A stretch of DNA of 64,000 nt from Marinicella pacifica (GTDB taxonomy: Bacteria; Pseudomonadota; Gammaproteobacteria; Xanthomonadales; Marinicellaceae): positions 310,001 to 374,000 of the forward strand of contig NZ_BMEO01000002.1 of the NCBI RefSeq assembly GCF_014636635.1, in the 5' to 3' direction. Positions within the stretch are counted from its first letter, which is position 1. Each line of letters begins with the position of its first letter. This document shows, one piece after another, positions 9,315 to 19,400 of the stretch. The notes under the pieces were generated by a model. The model was not told where the DNA came from and searched no databases. It saw only the letters and a program-made list of their open reading frames with translations. The translations under genes and the position numbers were made by a program.

Positions 9315-9995
9315 ATGACTCAAAAAGCCGTTATATTATTATCAGGTGGTTTGGATTCGGCCACCGCGCTCGCCGCTGCGCGTGCCGATGGTTTTGAATG
9401 CCACACACTGGCTGTTGATTATGGTCAGCGGCATCGGTCTGAACTGAATGCATCACAAAAGGTGTCTAAAGCCGGTGGTGCCAAAACCCACAAAGAAATT
9501 AAAATGGATTTGGCCGCTTTTGGCGGCTCATCATTAACCGATGACAGTCTCGCTGTTTCTGATTATGATGCACAATCCACCCAGGTCCCGCTCACCTACG
9601 TGCCCGCCAGAAACACCATTTTCTTGTCCATTGCGCTGGCTTTTGCAGAAGTGGTGGGTGCCCAAGCCCTGTACATCGGCGTCACTGCGGTGGATTATTC
9701 AGGCTACCCCGATTGTCGGCAGGAATTTATTGATGCTTTTGAGCGTTTGGCCAATTTGGGCACCGTGGCGGCGGTGGAAGAAGGGCGTTTACTAAAAGTG
9801 AAAACACCCTTAATTGATTTAAGCAAAGCCGAAATTATTCAACTGGGAACAAAACTCGGTGTGGATTATGCGTTAACCGTGAGTTGCTATCAGGCCGATG
9901 ATCAAGGCCGTGCCTGTGGCCGTTGTGATTCTTGTCACCACCGGAAAATGGGCTTTAAAGAGGCCGGACTGAGCGACCCCACCCGATACCAATAA
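9315..9995 (+). CDS. queC: 7-cyano-7-deazaguanine synthase QueC
   Basis: A 226-residue ATP-dependent enzyme that converts 7-carboxy-7-deazaguanine to preQ0. The PP-loop [12 protein letters not shown] lies at residues about 8-19. The Zn-binding cysteine cluster near the C terminus is in [18 protein letters not shown]. It directly follows queE and is probably translated from the same message. Confidence 0.95.
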   Translation: MTQKAVILLSGGLDSATALAAARADGFECHTLAVDYGQRHRSELNASQKVSKAGGAKTHKEIKMDLAAFGGSSLTDDSLAVSDYDAQSTQVPLTYVPARNTIFLSIALAFAEVVGAQALYIGVTAVDYSGYPDCRQEFIDAFERLANLGTVAAVEEGRLLKVKTPLIDLSKAEIIQLGTKLGVDYALTVSCYQADDQGRACGRCDSCHHRKMGFKEAGLSDPTRYQ

Positions 9996-10075
9996 ACCAT
10001 CACGGTCATTAAAACTTGGCTAAAATAGCCGGCAACTGTGGTAGGATTTAAGACTCTTAACCCCTTGATTCCACC

Positions 10076-12595
10076 ATGCAGTCTGAACCTTTTGACATCA
10101 ACAATTTTTACAGCCGGCTACAAGCCATCAGCCACGCAGATGCGACCCAAAGACCGGTACTGATAGAAGAATTCATTCAGCATTATCCCGATAAAACTGA
10201 GTGGCTGGCGTCTTTGCCTGATTCACAAAGCCCCTCATTAGATGCCTCATTTGTGCCCGAAATTCCGGGCTATAAACTGATTAAATTGATTGGTCGTGGT
10301 GCCAACGGTCGGGTGTTTTTAGCCACAGACCAATCTGGCCAACAATGCGCCGTTAAAATTCCCAATATGTGGCTCAATGATGATCAACTCAGTCGCTTTC
10401 ATCATGAAGTCCGGGTTTTATCGCGTTTAGATCATCCCAACATTGCCCGGGTTAAAGATTTCGGTGAATTTGTGGTGACCGACCAAAAACTGCCTTTTTT
10501 GGTCATGGACTATATTTCAGGCACCGCCATTGATGAATACATTCGGCAAAAGGCTTTATCCCATACGGCCATTGTTGAGATGAGCATTTCTGTATTGGAT
10601 GCACTCAAATATGCCCATCAGAAAAGCGTGATTCATCGGGACATTAAACCGGATAATATTCTTGTGAATGAACAAGGGCAGCCGATTTTACTGGATTTTG
10701 GGATTGCCACCTTAGGCGCTGAAGCCACCCAAATGTTGACCCAATTAACCGGCACCGGTGATATTGTCGGCACCTTAGGGTACATGAGCCCTGAACAAAT
10801 AACCGGCAGTGATAAAAGTGATTTACGCAGCGACATCTATGCCATGGGCGTGGTGCTTTACCAGCTGCTTAGCGGTCGATTACCCATTAAAGTAGAAGCC
10901 AATCAGTTTTTCTCGGCGGTGCATGCAATTATTAACCAAACACCGGCGTCTTTGGTCAGTCTTGATGACAAAATCGATGACGGTCTGGCAGCCATCGTAC
11001 ATCATGCCCTGGAAAAAAAACCCCAACAACGCTATCAATCGGTTTCTGAATTAATGAACGATTTGACAGCCTGGTTAAATCATGAGCCGTTATCGGTGGC
11101 TCATTTGTCGTCCTGGTATTGGTTGAAACAAGCCGCCCGTAAAAACAAAGCTCTGGTGACCGGCACGGCACTGGCCTTTATCGGTCTATTAACCGGCCTG
11201 GTGTTTGCTGTTTCATTTGGTTTAAAAGAACAACAAGCCCGAACCTATGCGGAACAAAAAGCAGAAAGCAATCGCCAAGTGGTGGCTTTTGTGAATGATT
11301 TATTCCTCAATGCCAATCCGGGACACACATTGGGAGAAACCTTAACGGTGAAACAGGTATTGCAAGGCAGTCGATATGACATCAATCAGTCCTTGTCTTC
11401 AGAACCTTTGGTGGCTGCACAAATCAGACTTATTTTAGGCAATGCATATGAGTCGCTGGATATGATCAACGAAGCCATACAACATTATGATAAAGGCATT
11501 GAGCAGGCACCTAAAGATGAACTGCTTTACTTTCAATTAGGTATACAACAAGTTGTGGCATTGGGTCGCGCCAGTCGTCCTCAACAGCAATTGGCCAACA
11601 TTGATCAGTATAATCGTGAACTAAATGAATATCTTAAAAAGGGCGTTAATGAATATGAAGCGAACCAATTAATCAATCGATTGGAAATAGAAAAAGCGGG
11701 TCACTATGCGGTTATTTCTCAACACGAAAAAGCCATGGTCATTCTTAATCAATTGCTTGAAAGCCCTTATAACTCAACTCAAATGAAGATAGCGATTGAA
11801 AAAAACATGGGATATATTGAGCGAAATACGGGTCAATTTCAGCTGGCGGAAAAGCGCTTTGAAAGTCTGGTCACCGACACCACTGGCACGCTGGGATCAT
11901 TACACCCGGTCACCTTAGATTTAAAGCAGGAACTGGCACTTACCTTGCGTATGCAAAACCGCATAGATGAAGCCTTGACACTATATGATCAGGTGGTTAG
12001 GGGCATGGAAAAAAATTATGGGGATAACAGTATATCCACCTTGCTGGCTAAAATTAATAAAGCCACTGCCTTCATGTATGCCGGAGATTTTGAACAAGCG
12101 GACATCATGACAAGTTCATTATTGCCAGCCATGATAGAACAGGCTGGTTCCAGCCACCGTTACACAGTCATTTTACGAAATATTCGAGCCGGTGCTTTAC
12201 AAAATGTGGGTAAATTAGACGATGCATTGAGCTTGTATCAAGAGGCCATAGACATTGATAAAAATTCAGTCGAACCCGATGTGCATAATCAAATTAATTT
12301 TGCTCATAACATGGCCACCATTTATTTTAAGCAAAAACGTTATGATCAGGTTAATGAGATTTATGAGCGCATTCACCCTAAATGCCAAAAGGATCTTGGT
12401 GTGGATCAGCCGCTTTGTGCCATTGTGGCGGATGCTTATGCCGCTGTGGCCATTGAATTGGGTCATATTGAGCAAGCAGAAGAGCTGCTGGCATACTCAA
12501 ACCCGGCATTGATTAAAATTTTTGGAGTAGATCATCCACGGGTAAAATCTTCCAATGAAAGAAAGGCGCTGATGACCGAAGCCACAGCGCCTTAA
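10076..12595 (+). CDS. Membrane-anchored Ser/Thr protein kinase with TPR ectodomain
   Basis: An 839-residue protein. An N-terminal extension of about 60 residues precedes a complete Hanks-type kinase domain (residues about 65-345): Gly loop LIGRGANGRVF, Lys in CAVKIPN, HRDIKPDN near residue 187, DFGIA near 207, and SPEQ as the APE equivalent. One membrane helix (LAFIGLLTGLVFAVSF, about 365-380) leads to a long C-terminal array of TPRs (about 440-830), presumably periplasmic. Kinases of this build are frequent in Xanthomonadales-like bacteria; targets are unknown. It stands alone, 80 bp after queC and convergent with the next gene. No clear ribosome site precedes the ATG, so the exact start is less certain. 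Confidence 0.92.
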   Translation: MQSEPFDINNFYSRLQAISHADATQRPVLIEEFIQHYPDKTEWLASLPDSQSPSLDASFVPEIPGYKLIKLIGRGANGRVFLATDQSGQQCAVKIPNMWLNDDQLSRFHHEVRVLSRLDHPNIARVKDFGEFVVTDQKLPFLVMDYISGTAIDEYIRQKALSHTAIVEMSISVLDALKYAHQKSVIHRDIKPDNILVNEQGQPILLDFGIATLGAEATQMLTQLTGTGDIVGTLGYMSPEQITGSDKSDLRSDIYAMGVVLYQLLSGRLPIKVEANQFFSAVHAIINQTPASLVSLDDKIDDGLAAIVHHALEKKPQQRYQSVSELMNDLTAWLNHEPLSVAHLSSWYWLKQAARKNKALVTGTALAFIGLLTGLVFAVSFGLKEQQARTYAEQKAESNRQVVAFVNDLFLNANPGHTLGETLTVKQVLQGSRYDINQSLSSEPLVAAQIRLILGNAYESLDMINEAIQHYDKGIEQAPKDELLYFQLGIQQVVALGRASRPQQQLANIDQYNRELNEYLKKGVNEYEANQLINRLEIEKAGHYAVISQHEKAMVILNQLLESPYNSTQMKIAIEKNMGYIERNTGQFQLAEKRFESLVTDTTGTLGSLHPVTLDLKQELALTLRMQNRIDEALTLYDQVVRGMEKNYGDNSISTLLAKINKATAFMYAGDFEQADIMTSSLLPAMIEQAGSSHRYTVILRNIRAGALQNVGKLDDALSLYQEAIDIDKNSVEPDVHNQINFAHNMATIYFKQKRYDQVNEIYERIHPKCQKDLGVDQPLCAIVADAYAAVAIELGHIEQAEELLAYSNPALIKIFGVDHPRVKSSNERKALMTEATAP

Positions 12596-12621
12596 TCTCA
12601 TCCTTGATGAGGTGCTACATA

Positions 12622-14667
12622 TTATTTATTGAGAGAACCACAGTCCGTGTCTTTTAAAATGCTCAGTTGGACTAAATCCATGGTGCCGCTGTCTAAGCCG
12701 CTTGCACTTAAATCGTACTCAACTTCAGCGGTTCGGCACTTATCCCAAGTCATACTGAGTTGGCCGCGGGTTGTTGCCTGGCTGGTGCCGGACAAGAAAT
12801 CAGCGCCTGAAAAGCTGTTTAGTTCATTCACCACAAGTGTTTGACCGTTGACTTCGGCGATACCCGTTAAGGTCAAAGGCTGGCCTTGATCATAGGTGTA
12901 CCAGCTGACATGGGCTTTGCTTTGGCCGTTGTCATTAAACATAATGACACTATAGCCTTCACCATTTCGATTGGGGTCAAACCAGGAACCGGAAATACCG
13001 TTGGGTAAAATTTTGGTGTTGTTACCACATTCGTTACCCAGCACTTCAACAGTTTTTGTCAAGGCATAACTTTGCGTACTGATGCCGGTTAAATCGACCA
13101 GAAGTTCAGCCTGGTGACAAGCAGACAATGTCATGACAGCGGAACCAATGGCCTCAATTTCAACGTCATTGGGATTAAAATCAGCACCAAAATCGGCGCC
13201 ACTGGTACGCCCGACGCCGATATCAATGATGTTGTCCTTAAAATCACCGTAACCAAACAACCATAAGTCGTCACCATTGTGATTCACCTGGGCATACATC
13301 ACCACCCGATCATCATTCAATATTTCTATACTGACGCCCTGGTTGTTAACACCATCCACGGTCCAAAGCCCGGCTGTTTTGGCACTGACATCAACGGTAT
13401 CCACCGGTCCACCGCTTGATTCACGGCTGTAGTGCGCCAGTTCAGTGATACCATTGTCAATGGTGCCGCCGCTGTTATCACTGACCAATAAATCGGTGTC
13501 ATTAAAAATTAAATTGGCTGAGAATTGGTCATCGCCGGTGTCAGGATCCAGTGTTTCAAGTTTTTGCACCTGATTAAATAATCCCTGGCTATCGGCCTCA
13601 TAATAATAAACCGCACCAACATTGAAACCACCTTGCTGCCCGGTGTTGGTGCCACCAGTGGCACCCACCACGAGTTCGCCGGATTGTAATTCAAGCCGAA
13701 TACCAAACTGATCATTAAAGGCACTGTCGTTGGGTTGAATGAACTGTTTTTCCTGCCATTTTCCACCCGATTTTTCAAAAATAACCGCTGCCCCATTGCC
13801 GCCGGCCTGCACTGCGCCAACCGCCATGATGTTATCGACGATGGCAATCTGGTTGCCGAGGTTGGTGTTGCGGGTGTCATTAATGGTTTGGCTTAATACC
13901 CAGTTTGCACCTTGTTTGTCATAGACATAAATACGCCCCGGCTGCGTTAGCGCCTGTTGACCCCAGGCACCGACAACAATTTGATTGTTCTCAATATCAA
14001 AATCCTGGCCGAATAAATGAAAATTCTCAGACAGTTTCTGGGTTTGCGCAAAACCATTGCCACTGTTTTCAAACACATACACACCGGTACTCACCACAAA
14101 TGAAAAACCGTAAATGGTGTCGTATTCATGGGCATGAACCAACAACACATCATCTTCCAAAACCAGTTGCATACCCATACCACGACCGCCACCCAAATCA
14201 TCTGCCATGAGGGTTTCATCCAGTACCCAATTGCCATTGTCAAAATGGGTTAAAAACACCCGGGAATCCGCATCGGTGGCACCGCCTGGACGGCCCATGC
14301 CGGCACGCACACCGGCCGGCATGCCGATGGCTAATCGGCCATTATCATAAGCCAGCGCATAACCAAAACCATCACCTTTGACACAGCTGCCCACCAATTC
14401 GGCGGCACTAAGGCGCGACAGTTCCTGGTAAGCGCCATTCACTTTTTCATAGGTAATCACCTCACCGCATGCATCCGGCGGTGTGTTTCCCGAAGTTAGA
14501 CCACCGGAAAATGTACGTGGCCAGGACACCACCAGGTAATCACCGGCAAAAGCCATGCCGATGCCATAATCGCCTTCCACCGCTTCGGCGGGCGCCATAT
14601 CCTCTACCAGTGACCAGGGCTGAGCCACCACCGAGCTGCTTAACAGTAACAAAAATAAGTATTTCAT
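12622..14667 (-). CDS. Secreted FG-GAP/propeller protein with two C-terminal G-x-W domains
   Basis: A 681-residue protein from the ATG at 14667, which has a ribosome site TTGGAGTTAACG and a signal peptide (MKYLFLLLLSSSVVAQ). Residues about 20-415 form seven-blade-like repeats of the FG-GAP/integrin-alpha type (GDGFGYALAYDNGRLAIG, NLGNQIAIVDNIMAVGA, NDQFGIRLELQSGELVVGA). Two copies of an about 120-residue domain follow: GLWTVDGVNNQGVSIEIL near 430 and GSWFDPNRNGEGYSVIMF near 558. The same domain pair ends the 16487-20965 protein. It is probably extracellular or surface-bound; its ligand is unknown. Confidence 0.85.
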   Translation of the reverse strand: MKYLFLLLLSSSVVAQPWSLVEDMAPAEAVEGDYGIGMAFAGDYLVVSWPRTFSGGLTSGNTPPDACGEVITYEKVNGAYQELSRLSAAELVGSCVKGDGFGYALAYDNGRLAIGMPAGVRAGMGRPGGATDADSRVFLTHFDNGNWVLDETLMADDLGGGRGMGMQLVLEDDVLLVHAHEYDTIYGFSFVVSTGVYVFENSGNGFAQTQKLSENFHLFGQDFDIENNQIVVGAWGQQALTQPGRIYVYDKQGANWVLSQTINDTRNTNLGNQIAIVDNIMAVGAVQAGGNGAAVIFEKSGGKWQEKQFIQPNDSAFNDQFGIRLELQSGELVVGATGGTNTGQQGGFNVGAVYYYEADSQGLFNQVQKLETLDPDTGDDQFSANLIFNDTDLLVSDNSGGTIDNGITELAHYSRESSGGPVDTVDVSAKTAGLWTVDGVNNQGVSIEILNDDRVVMYAQVNHNGDDLWLFGYGDFKDNIIDIGVGRTSGADFGADFNPNDVEIEAIGSAVMTLSACHQAELLVDLTGISTQSYALTKTVEVLGNECGNNTKILPNGISGSWFDPNRNGEGYSVIMFNDNGQSKAHVSWYTYDQGQPLTLTGIAEVNGQTLVVNELNSFSGADFLSGTSQATTRGQLSMTWDKCRTAEVEYDLSASGLDSGTMDLVQLSILKDTDCGSLNK

Positions 14668-14720
14668 CGTTAACTCCAAAAATAGTTGCGCTCAGTGTAA
14701 GGATTATTTTCATCAGACAA

Positions 14721-14740
14721 CACCCCCAAGTTTGGGGGTG
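14721..14740. promoter_or_regulatory. Perfect 20-bp palindrome upstream of nhaB
   Basis: CACCCCCAA-GT-TTGGGGGTG has 9-bp arms around a 2-bp centre. It lies between the divergent FG-GAP gene (start 14667) and nhaB (start 14887). The tiny loop disfavours a terminator and fits a dyad operator, but no known regulator consensus is recognised. Confidence 0.35.
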
Positions 14741-14886
14741 CGTAACGGGGGAAAATTTAAAATATAGGTATCAGTCATGCTAAAATGCACGGCTGGCGAA
14801 ATCAAGCGACTGCTTACCGGATCCTCACTCTGCTGACTGATAAGCAATTTTCGCTTGAATAATAATTAATTAATCACGGAGTTCCG

Positions 14887-16359
14887 ATGTTTAGAGTTTT
14901 TTACAGTGAATTTTTGGGCAACAGCCCCAATTGGTTCAAAACCCTTATTTTGGCTTTTTTGGTGGCAGCATACCCATTGAACCTGATACTGGGTGAAACC
15001 GTTATGGGTTGGGCTTTTATTGGTATGTTTATTCTCACCCTGGCGCTGGCCCTGAAATGCTACCCATTACAATCCGGCGGTTTGCTGGCGCTGGCGGTGT
15101 TGGCTTTGGGACTGACCACACCGGAAACCGTTTGGTATGAAATCAACCAGAACCTCGGCGTGATTATGCTGTTGGTGTTTATGGTGAGTTTCATCTTCTT
15201 TATGAAGCCGCTGTTGATTTTTATCTTTGGTAAAATTTTACTTAAGGTTAAAAATAAAATTGTTCTGTCGGTGATGTTTTCTGCCGCCGCCGCCATTTTA
15301 TCAGCCTTTTTGGATGCCTTAACCGTGATGGCGGTTTTAATCACCGTGTTTGTGGCTTTATACGGGGTCTATGAAAAAGTCCATTCAATGTCCGGTGCCG
15401 CTAAAAATGATGAAGACGACAGTCTTGTGGATATGGGTGGTGATACCTTATCCGGATTCCGTGCCTTTATCCGATCGCTGGTGATGCATGGCGCCATTGG
15501 TACTGCTTTGGGCGGGGTCATGACCCAGGTGGGTGAACCGCAAAACTTATTAATCAGTGAAAAAATGGACTGGAATTTTGTCCAGTTTGCCCTGGAAATG
15601 TTTCATGTCACCATTCCGGTATTTATTGCCGGCATGTGTATGGTGGTTGTGTTGGAGCTGTTTGGCCGGAAATTCGGCTACGGCACCAAATTAGATGATG
15701 GTGTTCGCAAAGTTCTGGAAGACTACCTGCATGAAGAAGACGAAAAGCGAACGCTGGTCGAAAAATACGGCTTAATCGTTCAGGGTTTGTGTGGTGTGCT
15801 GTTAATCATCGGTCTGGCACTGCATATCATGGAAGTGGGTTTGGTCGGTTTGTCACTGTTGGTGATTGTGACTGCTTTAACCGGCATTAACCATGAAAGC
15901 CGCATTGGGCCGGCCTTTGAAGAATCGCTGCCTTTTGTGTCTTTGTTGTGTATCTTTTTTGTGATTGTCGGCATGATTCATGACCTTCACTTGTTTACCC
16001 CCGTAATTGAATGGGTGCTGGCCATGGATATGGACTTACAGCCGAAAGCTTTCTTTGTGGCCAATGGGGTGTTATCGGCCATCAGTGACAATGTGTTTGT
16101 GGCCACGGTTTATATCAATGAAGTCAAAGCCGCCTTTGATGCCGGTGAAATCAGCCGAGAACATCTTGAAACCCTGGCAGTGGCGATTAACACAGGCACC
16201 AATATTCCCTCAATTGCCACCCCCAACGGCCAGGCAGCCTTTTTGTTCCTGTTAACTTCCGCGCTGGCCCCGGCCATCCGTTTGGGTTATATGCGCATGG
16301 TTTGGATGGCTTTGCCTTACACCATTGTGTTGTCAATTGTGGCTTATTTGTTTCAGTAA
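14887..16359 (+). CDS. nhaB: Na+/H+ antiporter NhaB
   Basis: A 490-residue polytopic inner-membrane protein resembling E. coli NhaB along its length. N-terminal landmarks are FLGNSPNWFK, ALALKCYPLQSGGLLAL and ILSAFLDALTVMAV. Later landmarks are GGVMTQVGEPQNL and TNIPSIATPNGQAAF. It exchanges Na+ for H+ and supports sodium homeostasis, as expected in a marine organism. The ATG has the ribosome site CACGGAGTTCCG. The gene is monocistronic, with a terminator downstream. Confidence 0.95.
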   Translation: MFRVFYSEFLGNSPNWFKTLILAFLVAAYPLNLILGETVMGWAFIGMFILTLALALKCYPLQSGGLLALAVLALGLTTPETVWYEINQNLGVIMLLVFMVSFIFFMKPLLIFIFGKILLKVKNKIVLSVMFSAAAAILSAFLDALTVMAVLITVFVALYGVYEKVHSMSGAAKNDEDDSLVDMGGDTLSGFRAFIRSLVMHGAIGTALGGVMTQVGEPQNLLISEKMDWNFVQFALEMFHVTIPVFIAGMCMVVVLELFGRKFGYGTKLDDGVRKVLEDYLHEEDEKRTLVEKYGLIVQGLCGVLLIIGLALHIMEVGLVGLSLLVIVTALTGINHESRIGPAFEESLPFVSLLCIFFVIVGMIHDLHLFTPVIEWVLAMDMDLQPKAFFVANGVLSAISDNVFVATVYINEVKAAFDAGEISREHLETLAVAINTGTNIPSIATPNGQAAFLFLLTSALAPAIRLGYMRMVWMALPYTIVLSIVAYLFQ

Positions 16360-16383
16360 AATATCACAGTGAGCGATTGATAA

Positions 16384-16413
16384 AGCGGGTGTCTTATTGG
16401 CACCTGCTTTTTT
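16384..16413 (+). terminator. Intrinsic terminator after nhaB
   Basis: A stem AGCGGGTG/CACCTGCT (one G-T pair) with a 9-nt loop is followed by TTTTTT. Confidence 0.75.
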
Positions 16414-16486
16414 GTTGCCGTCGGTAAAAAAATAGAATTCACAGGTATTGTGATAGAATAATCTTTTTTTGTTGACCCGCATAATC

Positions 16487-19400
16487 ATGAAGCTTATCGT
16501 TAATTTTTTGTTGCTGACTATTCTGGCTGTATCTGTTTGGATTTTGCTTCCGGAAACGGAAACGTCAATCACGGAAAAATCCCTAAAAATTAAAGACACC
16601 GACGTTTTTAAAAAGCAAAAAGAACCCAAACAATACGACAAACCGGATCAGGCGGCGCGCTGGCTTGCAGATCGGCGTAGGACACCCACGGGTACTCAAA
16701 ACCCTTCACAGCTGAATATGGCTGTAAAGCGTCAAATGCATGGTGTTGAGAAAAACCTCAAATCGGGCCAGACGCTTGCCATGCGTTTTGACGAAATGGG
16801 TCCCGGCGTATTTGGAGGTCGCATACGGGGCTTTGTCATTCACCCCGACAAACCGGGTTATTTGCTGGCCGGCGGTGTTTCAGGCGGGGTTTGGAAATCC
16901 ACAGATGACGGACAAAGCTGGCAACCCAAGACAGACTTTTTACCGAATATTGCCATAGGCAGCATGCTGATAGATCCGGATAATCCTGAACGGGTGTTTA
17001 TCGGCACCGGTGAAGGTTTTTTTAACTTTGATGCCGCGCAAGGTGCGGGTGTTTTTGTGTCTGAAGATTTTGGGGAAACCTGGCAGCAGTTATCTGCCAC
17101 CGACAACCCGGACTTTTACTACGTTAACCGTTTGGCGCGCATTCCCGGCAGTGATGTCCTTCTGGCAGCCACCAACGCCGGTATTATGCGGTCTGACAAC
17201 CTGGGGGTGAGCTGGCAAGAAAGTAGCGGTCATCAGACCAGCGGTCGCGGCTTTACAGATTTAAAACGCGATCCGGCCAACAGCCAGCATTTACTGGCTT
17301 ATCATTTTGGTGCACCCAATCAGGTCAAAGCCACCTTATTGGTCACCGCACCTGCCGGTATCGCCGGTCAGTATGACGCGGTACCGGCGGCTTTTGGCGG
17401 CGAACTTCCCGCCAACGGTATCACCGGCGAAATTGTACTGGCCAGAGACAATGTCGGCGCCACCCAGGATGCCTGTGAATCCATCAAAAACGACATCAGC
17501 GGTAAGATTGCGCTGATTGAACGTGGCCAGTGTGATTTTACTGTCAAAGTTAAAAACGCCCAAAATGCCGGCGCCAAAGTGGTTTTAGTCTATCAAAATG
17601 ACAACTCTCTGCCTATCATCATGGGTGGCGAAGACAGCACCATCACCATCCCTGCGGTCATGATTGCACGAACCATTGGCAATAACATCATTAACAACCC
17701 CGGTGCCGTCAGCGGGGTGGTTAAACCCGCCACCGTGGTGGATTTAAATCGCTTTATCATGCGCTCTGTGGATGCCGGTAATAATTGGCAGATACTGAAC
17801 AACCATGGATTACCCATTGAAGAAGTTGAGCGCATGGAGCTGGGTTTTGCCCAGACCGGCAAGGTCTATGTGGCGGTTTCTAAAGAAGCCGTTGATTTGA
17901 GCGGAGGCGGAACCAGTGGTACGCTTGGTTTATGGACAGCCAACCCGGGCACTCAGTTACAATTTAATAAAACCGTTTCCCAAACAAATTTTATCGAACG
18001 TCAGGGCTGGTACGATCTGGCGGTGGCTGTTAATCCCAACGATGCCAATCATGTGCTGGTGGGCGCCATTGATTTATACAGTTCCAACGATGGCGGTCAA
18101 AGTATTGTCAAAAATTCTGCCTGGTATCCGGCACCCGGTCAGATTGAACGTTATATTCATGCCGATCACCACGGCTATTTCTTTTCACCCCATAACCCCA
18201 ATGACATTTACTTTGTGACAGATGGCGGCGTATCCAAATCTGAAGATGGTGGCGCAACATTTTTTGATTTAAACAACGGTTTAAATATTTCCCAATCCTA
18301 TGGCATCGCTGTCAGTCCCGATGGTCAATTTATTAATTCCGGCACACAAGATAATGGCGCTCAGATCTATTTCGGTGACCAGCAAAACTGGCTCGAATGG
18401 CAAGGCGGAGACGGCGGTTACAGCGCCTGGGATCAGCAACAGAGTCAATATGTATATAATTCTTATGTCAGAGGCCAGCTCTACGGCTCCAGAACCGGCG
18501 GTCTGACTGCAGAAGCCATCGAATTACCGGACACCGACGGGGCCTTATTTATTCAGCCCTATGTTCTGGATGATAACAATGGTAACCGCATGCTGGTGGG
18601 CACCAACAAGGTTTACTATTCTAATAATATTCGACAATTAAGCAATGCCAACTGGCAAGATATTACGGGTGTTATTAACGGCGCATCGGTTTCTGCGGTG
18701 GCTTTTAACCCGCATAAACCCAGCCAGGCGCTGGCCGGTATGGCCAATGTCAATGCGCAACAACTGATCAAAATTGACGGTTTGGGTTCAACCAACAGCG
18801 TCACCAAAATCACTTTAGATTCGCAAGTCATCGGTCCTTATCCGAGCATTGTCACAGACATCCGGGTGGATGAATTTGACACCACCGGTCAGACTTATTA
18901 CCTGACCTTAGGCGGCTATTTTGAAAACCGCCTGATTAAAAGTACAAACGGCGGCCAAAGCTGGTTTTCAATTGCCGGAAATTTACCCGATATCCCCTTG
19001 TATCAGGTGATTAATGACCCGCTGAATGCCAATCGCTTATTTGTCGGCAGTGAGTTAGGCTTATGGGTGGGCGAAACCGTTAACGGCACTGACTATAACT
19101 GGTTACGCTATGACTATGGTCCTGCCTTTACGCGGGTGATGGATCTGGTCTGGAACGGTGATCATGATTTGTTTATCGGAACCCATGGTCGCGGCACATA
19201 CCGCGCGCAACGCAATCCGGTCAGCGTCTCTTTGGTTAAATTTATCGCCACGGATGCCAGCTGTGATGATGACAATTATCTGGACAAAGGCGAACAGGGT
19301 CATCTGATGCTGATGCTAGAAAACCACAGTGACCAAACCCTGAATCAGGTGGCCGTTTCATTGAACAATGCAGGTACACTGACGGTGCTTGATGGCACCA

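Noticed and set aside
12597-12611. Hairpin CTCATC-CTT-GATGAG between convergent genes as a terminator
   Set aside because: The stem is only 6 bp and no T run follows on either strand.
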